Origin: Humulus lupulus
Lineage: Eukaryota; Streptophyta; Magnoliopsida; Rosales; Cannabaceae
DNA length: 64,000 nucleotides
Reading direction: 5' to 3'
NCBI RefSeq assembly: GCF_963169125.1
Contig: NC_084793.1
Coordinates: forward strand, 135,572,297-135,636,296
The position numbers were made by a program, and so were the translations under genes. The notes under the pieces were generated by a model. That model did not search any database. It worked only from the letters and a program-made list of their open reading frames with translations, and was not told the DNA's origin. Numbering within the stretch: position 1 is the stretch's first letter; every line of letters starts with the position of its first letter. Of this stretch, positions 12,589 to 24,519 are shown one piece after another.

Positions 12589-14444
12589 TGTTAGATTAGC
12601 TTTTACAGAATCTTTATTTATTTTCATGTATATCTAATATTAAACAAATTAATAAAAGATAGCCTAAAACATGTTTCTAAAATTGAATTCAAAGAGAAAC
12701 AAATAATATAATACTTACAGTATACGCAGCGGAATTAAGAGTCCTTCCTTCAATTTCTCTAACTCTTGTATCCTTTCTGTCACAGAGTATTATCAAGAAA
12801 CTGAACCGATCTTCTATTTTCTTCACAATCTTCCAATGTATCCTTAGAACCACCTAGACTAGTGTGCGCAATTCTCAACACATGAGATAGATATAGAGAG
12901 AAGAAGAGAAAATAACAAAGAGGTTTAGAAAAGGACTTGTGTTTAGAGAGAATCTAAAACTATCAGAAAATCTGACTTGTGACTTATCAAACTTTTTTTT
13001 GACTTCTCTCTAAGCACTCCTTTTATAGACTCAATTAGGCCATTTAATTTAATTAAAAAAACAATAAAATAATAGCCATTTTGAAGCCCTAGGTCGAAAT
13101 TATCATGGGCTATAGGCCCGTGAAATTTCCCATTTGATTATAAGCCCATTGGACTTAAAATCAAGGCTTGTATTATTTTCTGTTGATTTAATTAATTAAA
13201 TAATTATTTAAATCTTTTATCAAATTAATTATTTATAATTTGAACCTTGATTTTAATTTATTTATTAATTTCGATACCAATTTATCTTAATTAATAAATC
13301 TGCCATAAATTCTCTTTTCTTCTCAAAATTACACAACTCTGTGAAACTATCCAAAATTGACCTGGTCAACTTTGATAATTCTAATTGTTAATTAAATCAA
13401 TTAATTGAGACTATCTAGATGATTTTATCCAAGGTACAATGGGGACCATGGGCCTATGAAATCAAGCTCCAATAAGTTATCATAAATCTAACAAATAAAT
13501 TTACTAACTTATTAATTCTTCGTGACTCCACTATATACTTGGAATTGCACTCTTGAATTCATAGAACGCTCTATAACAAATATAGATACGCTATTAATTA
13601 TCCATTGTTACAACCATAATTTTCACTCAATCCTCTATAGACGGTCTACAATGAGATAGGACTAAAATACCGTTTTACCCCTCATTGTATTTTATCCTTA
13701 AAACACTTAGTTCCTTGTAAATGATATTTCAGTAAACTAATTTAATTACTGAAATGAGATCTCTATCATTTAAAACCTTGAACCAAACTAAAAGGAAACC
13801 ATCGTTTCACTTCTTCATCAGAAGCTATAGATGTTCATATCTATGATTAACACTCCCACTCAATTATACTACCGAGTTCCCAATATGTAAGTATGGGCTA
13901 GTCCGTAGGGTAAGCTGGTAACGAACAAGTCAAAGAACTCAAATAATACAATCAATTAGAATACTAACCACTCAGAATTGAGATTGAATTGACCTATGGT
14001 CAACTATATGATATGGCTAGAATAGATAATAACGCTATGTTTACTTATCTTATCAACTGTCAATATCGGTCCTGTCCGATGTAACAAATACATCCGATCT
14101 TATCTACTTTGCTAATATTCTGGAAAGAACATAACACTGTAATGTGTAAGTAGATCATATCGTAGATTGGCAAGTCAATGTAAATCCTATGCACTAACTA
14201 ATCTTAGGACTAACTTATTTTGAACATATAATCATATTTATATTCCACTGTGATTACGTCACTATAAATAAGATTAGCTATATGCTCGGGATTTAATAGA
14301 AGTTTATGTTAAACAAATAATCATGACAATAAAACATGTGAGCAAAGTGATTGACCAAGTCAAAAAATGATTTATATTCTTTTATTGATAATAAAATGAG
14401 ATTACAAAGAATTTGGGTTTTAATTAGGGCATAAAACCCCAACA
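12589..14444 (-). repeat. CoB 3' LTR
   Basis: It carries a TATA-like box on the minus strand (rc of ccttttatagact, 13018-13030), also present in the other copy at about 20925-20940. There is no coding potential. It is AT-rich, with a run of taattaaataatta-type sequence around 13180-13310. Confidence 0.95.
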
Positions 14445-14458
14445 AACTCCCACTTGCA
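14445..14458 (-). other. CoB polypurine tract
   Basis: On the minus strand the sequence caagtgggagtt lies directly before the LTR start TGTTGGGG. It matches the AAGTGGGAG form usual for plant copia elements. Confidence 0.85.
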
Positions 14459-14468
14459 CTAATTGAAA

Positions 14469-17330
14469 CTAATGCCTTAATTCTACAAATGTATTGTCAC
14501 AAAACAACACAAGTGGTTTATCCATTTCTGGAATAACACCAAGATCTGAATAAAACTTCTTCAGCCAGACTATTTCCTTAGCTGCTTCTGACGCGGCTAT
14601 GTACTCAGCCTCCATGGTGGAATCTGAGATTGCAGACTGCTTTACGCTTCTCCAAATCGCAGCTCCACCCCCAAGAGTAAACACCATTCCAAAAGTAGAC
14701 TTTTTGTCATCGACATCAGTCTGAAAATCTGAATCGGTGTAGCCTACAGGGTTTAGAACACCACCCTTGTAGACTAACCTATAATCCCTAGTCCGTCTCA
14801 AATACTTCAGGATATGCTTAACTGCTATCCAATGTTCCGGTCCTGGGTTTGACTGATACCTGCTCACTACTCCCACTGCATAGCAGATATCTGGTCTAGT
14901 ACACAACATGGCATACATCAGAATTCCAACTGCAGATGCGTAAGGAACTTTTCTCATTGCATCTTCCTCTTCACGAGTCTGGGAAGACTGCTTCTTTGAA
15001 AGATGAATTCCATGGCGGGACGGTAGACGCCCTTTCTTGGAATTTGTCATTGAGAAATGTTCAAGCACTTTATCAATGTAAGCTGCTTGAGATAGAGCTA
15101 AAAGTTTGTTCTTTCTATCCCTGATGATCTGGATACCTAGAACATAACTTGCTTCACCCAAATCCTTCATCTGGAATTGAGTGCTCAACTAATTCTTCAC
15201 ATCTGATAATTTCTTAACATTGTTCCCAATGAGTAAGATATCATCTACATAAAGAACCAGGAATACCACTATTTGATTTGCCTTCAGTTGGTAAACAGAG
15301 GGCTCATCAATATTTTGTTCAAAGCCATAGGTTTTGATTATTTCATCAAACCTAAGATTCCAGGAATGAGAAGCTTGCTTAAGTCCATAAATGGACCTAT
15401 TCAACTTGCAAACTTTTCCTTCTTGTCCAGATACTTTAAATCATTCTGGCTGATCCATATAAATGACTTCGTCAAGCTTTCCATTAAGAAAAGTTGTCTT
15501 GACGTCCATTTGCCAGATCTCATAGTCGAGAGAGGTTGCTATGGATAGGAGGATGCGAATGGATTTGAGCATGGCTACCGGACTAAAAGTTTCCTCATAG
15601 TCCACGCCTTCTCTTTGGGTATAACCCTTTGCCACTAATCGAGCTTTATAAGTCTCGATATTTCCATCAACACCTCGTTTCTTCTTGTAGATCCACTTGC
15701 ACCCAATGGCCCTAAAGTCACTAGGTGCTTCCACAAGATCCCAGACGAAATTTGAGTACATGGACTACATTTCCTGTTTCATGGCTTCAAGCCATAGTTC
15801 CTTTTCAGGGCTAGCCATTGCCTGTTTGAAAGACAATGGATCATCATCACTAGTGTCACCAACAACTATATTGGTTTCACCATCCAAACCATAGCGAACT
15901 GGGTTTCTAGAAACCCTCCCACTACGACGAGGCTCCGTGACTGTTTGCTGAGGAACAATGGTACTTTCTTCATTTAAATCGACTTGCGTTGGTTGTACAT
16001 GAAGAGTGGGAATTTCATCATCAACTTGCGTTGATGACGATGGAACATTGGTTTGAGTCAATTCTTTAACCTTCTCCCCTAAAACTACTTTGCTGCGAGG
16101 TTTAAAGTTTTGGACATAGTCATTTTCCAGAAAAGTAGTATTTGTAGAAGTAAACACTTTGTTTTCTTAATGACTATAGAAAAGTCCACCCCAAGTACCT
16201 TTAGGATAGCCAACAAACATGCAAACTTCAGTTCGCGGTTCTAGCTTTCCCTCCTTTTTCCTCAGGACGTGAGCGGGACACCCCCAGATTCTATAATGGC
16301 GTAAACTAGGTTCACGACCATTCCAGCGTTCTAAAGGTGTTTTGGGGATTGATTTTGACGGCACGACATTGAGAATGTCATTTGCGGTTTCAATTGCATG
16401 TCCCCAGAACAAAGTTGGTAGAGTTGAGTAACTAAGCACGCATCTAACCATTTCCAATAAAGTTCTGTTTCGGCGTTCCGCTACACCATTTTGTTGCGAA
16501 GTACCTGGGGCAGTAAGTTGTGATAAAATCCCAAGTTTAGTTAAATGATCTTGGAACTGCATATCCAAATATTCTCCACCCCTATCAGATCGCAAGATCT
16601 TTAACCTTTTACCTAATTGGTTCTGAGCCATTGCTAGGAATTCCTGAAACTTTGAAAATGTTTCTGATTTCCTATGCATTAGGTAAAAACATGAGTATCT
16701 AAAGTAATCGTCAATGAAAGTGACAAAATACTCAAAACCACCCCTGGCTTGTATATTCAAAGGTCCACAAACATCTTAATGCACAAGACCAAGTGGTTCT
16801 TTGGCCCTATCACCCTTTGCAGAGAATGGACACTTGGTCAGTGTGCCTTCTAGACAAGATTCACAAACAGGAAATTCACCTAAGGTGAGTTCCCTCAAAG
16901 GTCCATCCTTTGTAAGTCTTTGAATCCTATCATAGCCAATGTGACCTAGTCTCAAGTGCCATAAATACGTCATATTATTGTTATCGGTCTTTTGACATTT
17001 ATTGGTCCTAGGTTTAGCTACTTTGAATAAATCATTGTTAAGAGCGAGGGGTTCGTTAGGTCGCAGAATATAAAGTCCGTTTTCCAAACATGCAATACAC
17101 AATTGTGATCCATTGAAAGAAATAGATATATTAAAACTTGTGAAAGTCATAACAAATCGTTCTAATTGCAACATGGAAACTGAAATTAAATTTCTACTAA
17201 AATCCGGAATAAAAAATACATCTTTTAAAATTAAAAATTTATTTCCGAACTTCAGACGAGCTCTTCCTCTAGCTTGGACTGCAACGAACGCTCTGTTCCC
17301 AACTCTAAGCTTTAAGCTGCCTTCGTTCAC
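14469..17330 (-). pseudogene. CoB pol (protease, integrase, RT, truncated RNase H)
   Basis: One minus-strand reading frame holds the whole pol, broken only by in-frame stops near 17340, 16776, 16167, 15765, 15441 and 15189; I see no frameshift. Going downstream: GAG-pre-integrase with HLRLGHIGYDRI and a C-x2-C pair (CESC) near 16850-16990. The integrase core at 16167-16760 shows FIDDY, LRSDRGGEY and NGVAERRNRTLLEM. RT at 15189-15761 has KARLVAKGYTQ, QMDVKTTFLNG, YGLKQAS and the catalytic LYVDDILLIG. RNase H at 14469-15188 has GYTDSDFQTD and MEAEYIA. The frame ends just after FCDNT, so the RNase H C-terminus and tail are deleted. The element cannot make its own enzymes. Confidence 0.9.
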
Positions 17331-17339
17331 TTCCTCCCA

Positions 17340-18087
17340 CTATTCAAGAAGCTGTAAAGAGTTACAAACATGGTTAGAAGTTCCAGAATCATTAATCCAA
17401 ACGAATTTATCATTCTCTAAAACACATTTTTCCAAGATAAATGAACTATAATCATTACCTTTGTTTTTCGCTGCTAGAAACTTAGGGCAAGGTTGTTTCC
17501 ATTGCCCCTTCTCTTTGCAGTGAAAGCACTTATCTTTACCTTTCTTGTTTTTCTTGTTCTTCCCCTTAGGCGTCTGTGCACTTGGTTGTGCACTCGTCTT
17601 TGCAGCCTTTGCAGGCTTGGGGTTGTTTATTTGTCCACATTTCGTCTTGTCTCCAGCTTTCGAAGACGAAGCTTGGTTAGCTTCAGCCTTAGCTAGATGT
17701 GCAACAACATCAGTAGTCTTATTTTCACCTCCTTTACTAGGTCCACCCATGACAGGTTCAATAATCTGCAAGCTCATTCATGAGCTGCGTCAGACCATAG
17801 TTGAGTTGAGCATGAACGTGCAGACACGGTACCATCCGAGAATTTACGGTGCCATCACGAACGTGCAGAGACGGTGATATCCAAGCATTTACGGTACCAT
17901 CACGAGCATTGATGGTGCCATCACTAATGTGCGGACACGGTGCTTGTTCTTGGGATTCCTCAATCATGATGAATTCAGAGTTGTCACCTATCAACACAAT
18001 GTTGATGTTCTGCTTCCAATTAAGGAAGTTTTTTCTAGTGAGTTTCTCCATCGAAAGTTGAGAAAGGATGGGAATAGACACATACAC
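17340..18087 (-). pseudogene. CoB gag, central part replaced by short repeats
   Basis: The N-terminal gag text at about 17960-18060 (KLTRKNFLNWKQNINIVLIG) and the C-terminal nucleocapsid are recognisable. The latter has a basic Lys-rich stretch and a knuckle CFHCKEKGQWKQPC near 17483-17530, in which the conserved His of CCHC is Gln. The middle of the capsid is missing and 17812-17943 holds imperfect copies of ggtaccatcacgag / aacgtgcagacacgg units instead. The segment 17340-17450 already enters the protease, with the active-site region reading WINDSGTSNHV (D-S-G kept). A stop near 17340 separates this from the rest of pol. Confidence 0.8.
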
Positions 18088-20494
18088 TACTTAGCTTAAA
18101 ACTACAAATTATCAATAAAATAGAAATCAATCACATTTGCTCAATAAAACTTCTATTCACACAAATTTCAAGAAATAGCACTACATATACCAAAATGTGT
18201 AAGATATGAGAAAAAATACCAAAACAATCATATCTCTATTTCTTTAGGTTTCTAACTATTCTATAATATCCTTGTCCCGGTTGGCGAGAGTCAAAAATAC
18301 CACTAGTTAAATAGAGTTGTAAACTCATTTAATAATGGACACCATTATTAACAACCTACTATTCGATCAAAATAAGAAAACAAAATCTCTTATTTTATGA
18401 GCTAGACCCACGGTTTCAATAATCATAGATTTAGTCCTAGTAGTCACCGTAGGGGTGAGTCTAGTAGAATTTGACCTATAATTATCTATCTTTCGAAATC
18501 TAACCTTGTCAAAATAACTAATGAACACCTTCCGTAGGGGGACGAATCAAAGCGCCTCGAGGCCCCATTAATCTATTGACTATGTTAAACCAACGGTGGA
18601 GATCGAATAAAATTCTTAAAATAAGCTCATTATAAAATTAAAATTAGTATTTTTATTATTTATTTTTAGAAAATTAATGACTATGGTTTTCCAAAAAAAA
18701 TTAAACAGATTAAAATTTTTAAAACCAAAGTCCTATAATTTATTATTAATTCTAAAGTGTCACATTGAAACAAATTCAATTAATTTAGAATTAATTTGTT
18801 GCTAATCAATATTTAGGTTTAACTAATATAATGAACCTATACAATTAAGTCCAACTCAGGTAAATGGGCCTTAACAATTGGGCTTGTATGGAGGAAGGCT
18901 GGGTCCAGTATGTCGTTCCCACTACAAAGGCCCCCTATCTTCCATACAAGGTCCAAAAGACAGGAATTTAAACCTTCGTTTTATTAATTGTTATTAATTG
19001 ATTAGGCTCATTATAGTCATGCAAAGCAAATGGGCCTTCACAAGTGGAATCACCCACAAGAGAGGAATTTAAACTTTGCATTTTCTAATGAGCCCAAATA
19101 AAACCTATCATTTTATGAATATTTTATTTGGCAAAATACCATATATCTAACAAATATATGAGCCACTATATGCATCTAAGCCTAATTGCAAAAATACCAC
19201 ATATAGTGCAAACAGACATGTTATAATTGGATGGGCCTAATCATGTTACTATATGAGCAATTCTATGAATTTATGCAAAAATACCACAATTTATTTCATT
19301 TGCAAAAATACCACAATTAATTATCTAGAATTTATCAAAAAATTTCAAATTAATTAAATTTTTACAAAAAATAAGTCAATTTAAATGAAATTTATCAACA
19401 ATTAACAATAGTTAATTTAAATTTCATTTATCAACAATCAACTTGGTTTTAGGTTAATTTTGAAAAAAATATATTAATTTAATTTAAATAGGATTTATCA
19501 ACAATTAACCAAAGTTAATTTAAATCCCATTTATTAAAAAAAATATTTTATTAATTGGCTGAAAAAATGATATTTTTCAAAATTTAACCAATTTAAATTT
19601 TAAAATCAATATCTAAACTATTATCCAAAAATATCTTGTGTCGTTACAACTATTATCTAATATTTTAACTATTTAAAAATAATAAAATACAAATAGTTAT
19701 AACAACCCTAAAATATCTCAAATAGTTAAACAAATTCAAATATCTATAAAAATATCTAACTAACAATATTCAAATTTCAAATAATTTAAATATTAAAAAC
19801 TATAGAATAAAAAGATATTTATATTTTCAAATAAAGATTTAATAAAAATATCAAGAATTTAAATGAAAATATCTTAAATATCTGATAACATAATTCTAAT
19901 ATTTTAATATATTAAAAGATTTAAAATTAAGTTGTTAGTCTAATTTTAAATTTGAATTTGAATCTTTGTAGAAAATATCTAATTATTTAAATCTCAACTA
20001 ACCAAAATATCTTATTTTAAAAAATTTAAATGATAAAACAAAAAAGATATTTTAGGTTTTGATTATACAAAATAAATTTCTACAATTTTAATTTTATTTA
20101 TTTTTCAAAAATAAAAAATTGGATGAATAGTACCCGTGGTACTTTTCACGGGAACTGTTCATCGTTGCTGGTGTGCATGGGCGCGCTCGGGCGTGCGTGG
20201 GTGGCGCGCATGAGAGCCAGGACAAATTTTTCCAAAAAAAATTTTTTTAGCAATTTTTCAAACTAAAACCATTTTCTAATTAATTTTTAACATGTTTTAC
20301 ACAAAATAAAGCATATATAAAAAATAATAGCATAGAAAACACAAAAAAATAACCTAAAAATTGCTAAAATTCACATAAAATAAATATGTTTATAAAAACA
20401 TGAAAAGCCATCCAATTATTCAAACATATTATATAATCCAATTTTAAACATGTTCATGCATGAAAATAAAGATTACCAAAGGCTCTAAGGCAGT
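18088..20494 (-). other. CoB long 5' leader, non-coding
   Basis: About 2.4 kb of very AT-rich sequence lies between the 5' LTR and gag with no usable reading frame. It holds many repeats of atttatcaacaattaac-type text (19380-19560) and 'gcaaaaataccac' units (19130-19310). A short GC-rich island with a hairpin lies at 20123-20220. The sequence next to the LTR (minus strand ACTGCCTTAGAGCC, 20481-20494) is not the usual tRNA-iMet primer site. Confidence 0.8.
20123..20162. other. Imperfect 16-bp inverted repeat in the CoB leader
   Basis: The arms atgaatagtacccgtg and tcacgggaactgttcat can pair with about three mismatches around a short loop. It is followed by a GC-rich stretch in an otherwise AT-rich leader. 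It is a candidate RNA structure in the packaged transcript. Confidence 0.65.
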
Positions 20495-22352
20495 TGTTAG
20501 ATTAGCTTATACAGGATCTTTATTTATTTTCATGTATATCTAATATTAAACAAATTAATACAAGATAGCCTAAACACATGTTTCTAAAATTGAATTCAAA
20601 GAGAAACAAATAATATAATACTTACAATATACGCAGCGGAATTAAGAGTCCTTCCTTCAGTTTCTCTAACTCTTGTATCCTTTCTGTATCAGAGTATTAT
20701 CAAGAAACTGAACCGATCTTCTATTTTATTCACAATCTTCAACTGTATCCTTAGAACCACCTAGACTAGTGTGCGCAATTCTCAACACATGAGATAGATA
20801 TAGAGAGAAGAAGAGAAAATAACAAAGAGGTTTAGAAAAGGACTTGTGTTTAGAGAGAATCTAAAACTATCAGAAAATCTGACTTGTGACTTATCAAACT
20901 TTTTTTTTGACTTCTCTCTAAGCACTCCTTTTATAGACTCAATTAGGCCATTTAATTTAATTAAAAAAACAATAAAATAATAGCTATTTTGAAGCCCTAG
21001 GTCGAAATTATCATGGGCTATAGGCCCGTGAAATTTCCCATTTGATTATAAGCCCATTGGACTTAAAATCAAGGCCTGTATTATTTTCTGTTGATTTAAT
21101 TAATTAAATAATTATTTAAATCCTTTATCAAATTAATTATTTATAATTTGAACCTTGATTTAAATTTATTTATTAATTTCGATATCAATTTATCTTAATT
21201 AATAAATCTGCCATAAATTCTCTTTTCTTCTCAAAATTACACAACTCTGTGAAACTATCCAAAATTGACCTGGTCAACTTTGCTAATTCTAATTGTTAAA
21301 TAAATCAATTAATTGAGACTATCTAGATGATTTTATCCAAGGTACAATGGGGACCATGGGCCTATGAAATCAAGCTCCAATAAGTTATCCTAAATCTAAC
21401 AAATAAATTTACTAACTTATTAATTCCTCGTGACTCCACTATATACTTGGAATTGCACTCTTGAATTCATAGAACGCTCTATAACAAATATAGATACGCT
21501 ATTAATTATCCATTGTTACAACCATAATTTTCACTCAATCCTCTATAGACGGTCTACAATGAGATAGGACTAAAATACCGTTTTACCCCTCATTGTATTT
21601 TATCCTTAAAACACTTAGTTCCTTGTAAATGATATTTCAGTAAACTAATTTAATTACTGAAATGAGATCTCTATCATTTAACACCTTGAACCAAACTAAA
21701 AGGAAACCATCGTTTCACTTCTTCATCAGAAGCTATAGATGGTCATATCTTTGATTAACACTCCCACTCAATTATACTACCGAGTTCTCAAGATGTAAGT
21801 ATGGGCTAGTCCGTAGGGTAAGCTGGTAACGAACAAGTCAAAGAACTCAAATAATACAATCAATTAGAATACTAACCACTCAGAATTGAGATTGAATTGA
21901 CCTATGGTCAACTATATGATATGACTAGAATAGATAATAACGGTATGTTTATTTATCTCATCAACTGTCAATATCGGTCTTGTCCGATGTAAAAAATACA
22001 TCCGATCTTATCTACTTTGCTAATATTCTGGAAAGAAAATAACACTGTAATGTGTAAGTAGATCATATCGTAGATTGGCAAGTCAATGTAAATCCTATGC
22101 ACTGACTAATCTTAGGACTAACTTATTTTGAACATATAATCATATTTATATTCCACTGTGATTACGTCACTATAAATAAGATTAGCTATATGCTCGGGAT
22201 TTAATAGAAGTTTATATTAAACAGATAATCATGAAAATAAAACATGTGAGCAAAGTGATTGACCAAGTCAAAAAATGATTTCTATTCTTTTATTGATAAT
22301 AAAATGAGATTACAAAGAATTTGGGTTTTAATTAGGGTATAAAACCCCAACA
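20495..22352 (-). repeat. CoB 5' LTR
   Basis: Near-identical copy of 12589-14444. The minus-strand TATA-like box (rc of ccttttatagact) lies at about 20925-20940, so transcription should run leftward into the leader. Confidence 0.95.
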
Positions 22353-23235
22353 GTTGGTGCATTGTGACTAGGGTTTCAGCGAGGCTCGGACTATGGGACT
22401 GTGCTTGGGACATCGGTGCTTGGAAAGCTCGGGACACAGGTAAGAAAATTGTTGTACCCTTAGAGCTTGTGTTGCAGGGCACGACCCTATATGATTTTGT
22501 TGTAGGGCATAGGCCCTTTGATTGAGTTTATACGTGTTTAATTATCTGCTTAATTATGGTATGTGTGCATATATGGGAATGCACGGCAAGAGCTGGGAAC
22601 GGCGAGGGCCGGGAACGGCGAAGGCCGAGAATGGCAAGGGACCGAAAACAGCGTTTAGCATGCGGAGTATGAGTTGCCAGGGCAAGACCCTAAATGATAC
22701 TTGGGATATCCTCACGGTACAGACCGCAAACCCAGGGCCTGGTAAAGCACCTGGGACGGCATGGTCGTACATGTTTAGTCTATTGGCGGCTTGATTACAT
22801 ATTGAATGTTAAAAATGCATATGTATATGCTTGTGAAGGTTTTCTTGCTGGGCTTCGGCTCACGGGTGCTCTGTGGTGCAGGTAAGGGCAAGAGGAAAGT
22901 CAACCAACCATGAGTAGAGAGAGCGTGAAGCAACGCGTACATGGTTGGCCTGCTTGGCTGCCACGACCAAGGGTATTTTGGGAGATGATTGTACTAAACC
23001 AAGATTTTGTTGTTTACCCGACTCTGGTTATATTTTTGAGTTGTAAATATTTCTAAACAGTATTTTGGGATCCCAAATGTTAAACGCTTTATGATTTTCA
23101 ATGGATGGAATTATTTTCAAAGTACATAACCCTAGTTATGGTTTTACTACACTTTTGTCTTAAAACCTTAATTAGCGAGTTAATTGCATGTTTTGAACTC
23201 ACTTAGTAACAGCTCTAAGGAAGTAGGGCGTTACA

Positions 23236-23720
23236 AGTAAATAGTGTAGATGAATTCCTTGCTCATGCTTAGGAATGGATAAATCTAGAGGAGGCCCGAT
23301 CTATTGTCGTAGAAACCAGCATGATCCATGTTCAGCCCACAGGAGTGGTGGCGAATGTTGCAGCTATGGCTCAACCCTTTACCCAGAATAACCAGGCGGG
23401 GAACAATAAGTGGAAGGTGACTTGTGAGGGCGACCTGAATGAAACCAAAAAGAAGAAGCCCAAAGAAAATTTCAAGCCCATCTATACCACCTACACCGAC
23501 CTGACAGATTTGCGAGAGCATTTCTTGGCCAACTCTAATCGCCTTCCATGAGAGAAGCCAAAGCCTTTGAGGCACCAGAGGGCGAAGAGAGACCCCACCA
23601 AATTCTTCTGATATCATAACGACATCACCCATTATAGTGATGATTGTTGTCAGGTAAAGGATGAAATCGAGACTCTCATCTAGGCTGGACTATTAGCCCA
23701 GTATGTCCGAAACCAAGTAG
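23236..23720 (+). pseudogene. TatA gag, 3' part
   Basis: Continues the capsid text cut at 11373 (NSVDEFLAHA, then EWINLEEARSIVVETS), followed by a basic linker (NETKKKKPKENFKPIY). The knuckle region at 23609-23647 keeps YH, H and C of the Tat-type knuckle, but the first Cys is Phe and the next codon is TGA. Stops also occur near 23269, 23551 and 23683. It joins the protease region through a degraded linker. Confidence 0.8.
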
Positions 23721-23939
23721 TTCCTAATCAGCCTGCCAGGCAAATATTTATCAAATTCCAAAAAATCCAGTAGGTCAACCCCGGGCTGAAACAGATAAGG
23801 GGAACCAAATTGTCCCCCCTCTAATAGAAGGATGGGATATAACCACTATCGCCAGAGGACCCCATTGTGCGGGCACGAGTAATGGGGCCCAAAAAAAGAT
23901 ACATACAAGAGCTAAATACCCACAATGGTATTGAATTTA

Positions 23940-24420
23940 TTTAGGAGCAATGGTTATCAAAACAACATCGGTAGGAGAAACAACCAATCATTTTCAAGGA
24001 ACACGACACTAGCCATGTCCATTTCCCGCATAAGGATCTGCTAGTGATAACCATTCGGCTCGCCAAACGAAGAGCACGTAGGATATTGGTTGATAATGAG
24101 AGCTCAGTAATTGTGCTATTTAGGTCCACCCTAGAAAAGATGAGGTTATCCGTAACCGATCTTAAGGCGACCTCGATGACCCTATACAAATTCTTAGGAG
24201 AAGAAACAACACCCATATGGATGATTGCACTTGTAGTTACATTAGGGGATGATACATAAATTATTTCCAAAATGCTCGAGTCGTAATCGATTGTCCTATC
24301 GCATACAACGCAATTTTAGGACAACTCGCGCTAATGACTATTAAGGCTATCACCTCAATCTGACATCTAGTGATGAAATTCCCCTCCACCTCATGTATAT
24401 GTACTGTAAGAGGAGATCAG
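23940..24420 (+). pseudogene. TatA aspartic protease
   Basis: A retropepsin-type domain. The active-site segment at 24080-24110 reads RILVDNESSVIVLF, where related elements (compare TatB, VLVDNGSSVDILY) have D-N-G-S-S. Gly to Glu at this site should inactivate it. Text further on, IAYNAILGQLALMT in one frame near 24300, corresponds to the end of the domain. Stops occur near 24260 and 24360. Confidence 0.8.
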
Positions 24421-24519
24421 CTTGCTGCTAGAGAATGCTATTGTATTGCTATGAAGAGAAAATCACAACCCGGGAAGTAAGTAAAGTCCATTATTGAGGG
24501 AGCTAAGGAACCTCGGGTA

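Larger units (their letters stand above)
12589..22352 (-). mobile_element. CoB: complete Ty1/copia element, nested in LtrA
   Basis: A 9764-bp element with LTRs 12589-14444 (1856 bp) and 20495-22352 (1858 bp), flanked by a perfect 5-bp TSD gttgg (12584-12588 and 22353-22357). On the minus strand the LTRs start TGTTGGGGTTTTAT and end CTAATCTAACA. I count about 40 differences between the LTRs, roughly 2%, so it is by far the youngest insertion with two LTRs here. It reads on the minus strand: 5' LTR at right, 2.4-kb leader, gag, protease, integrase, RT, truncated RNase H, polypurine tract, 3' LTR at left. Confidence 0.95.
11374..23235 (+). mobile_element. LtrA: single gypsy LTR with CoB inside
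   Basis: Excluding CoB this is a 2.1-kb LTR (11374-12588 plus 22358-23235) of the GyA/LtrB type in plus orientation, ending GGGCGTTACA. No internal region or second LTR accompanies it, so it is best read as a solo LTR. Compared with GyA it lacks about the first 100 bp, so the left TSD cannot be verified; only aag is shared by the two flanks. It splits TatA gag: the capsid reading frame runs up to its left edge and resumes at its right edge. It contains three 16-bp GGGAACGGCGARGGCC-type repeats near 22595-22642. Confidence 0.75.

Noticed and set aside
22522..22885. Gly/Lys-rich small frames
   Set aside because: They arise from three 16-bp repeats in the LTR and have no homology I can recognise.
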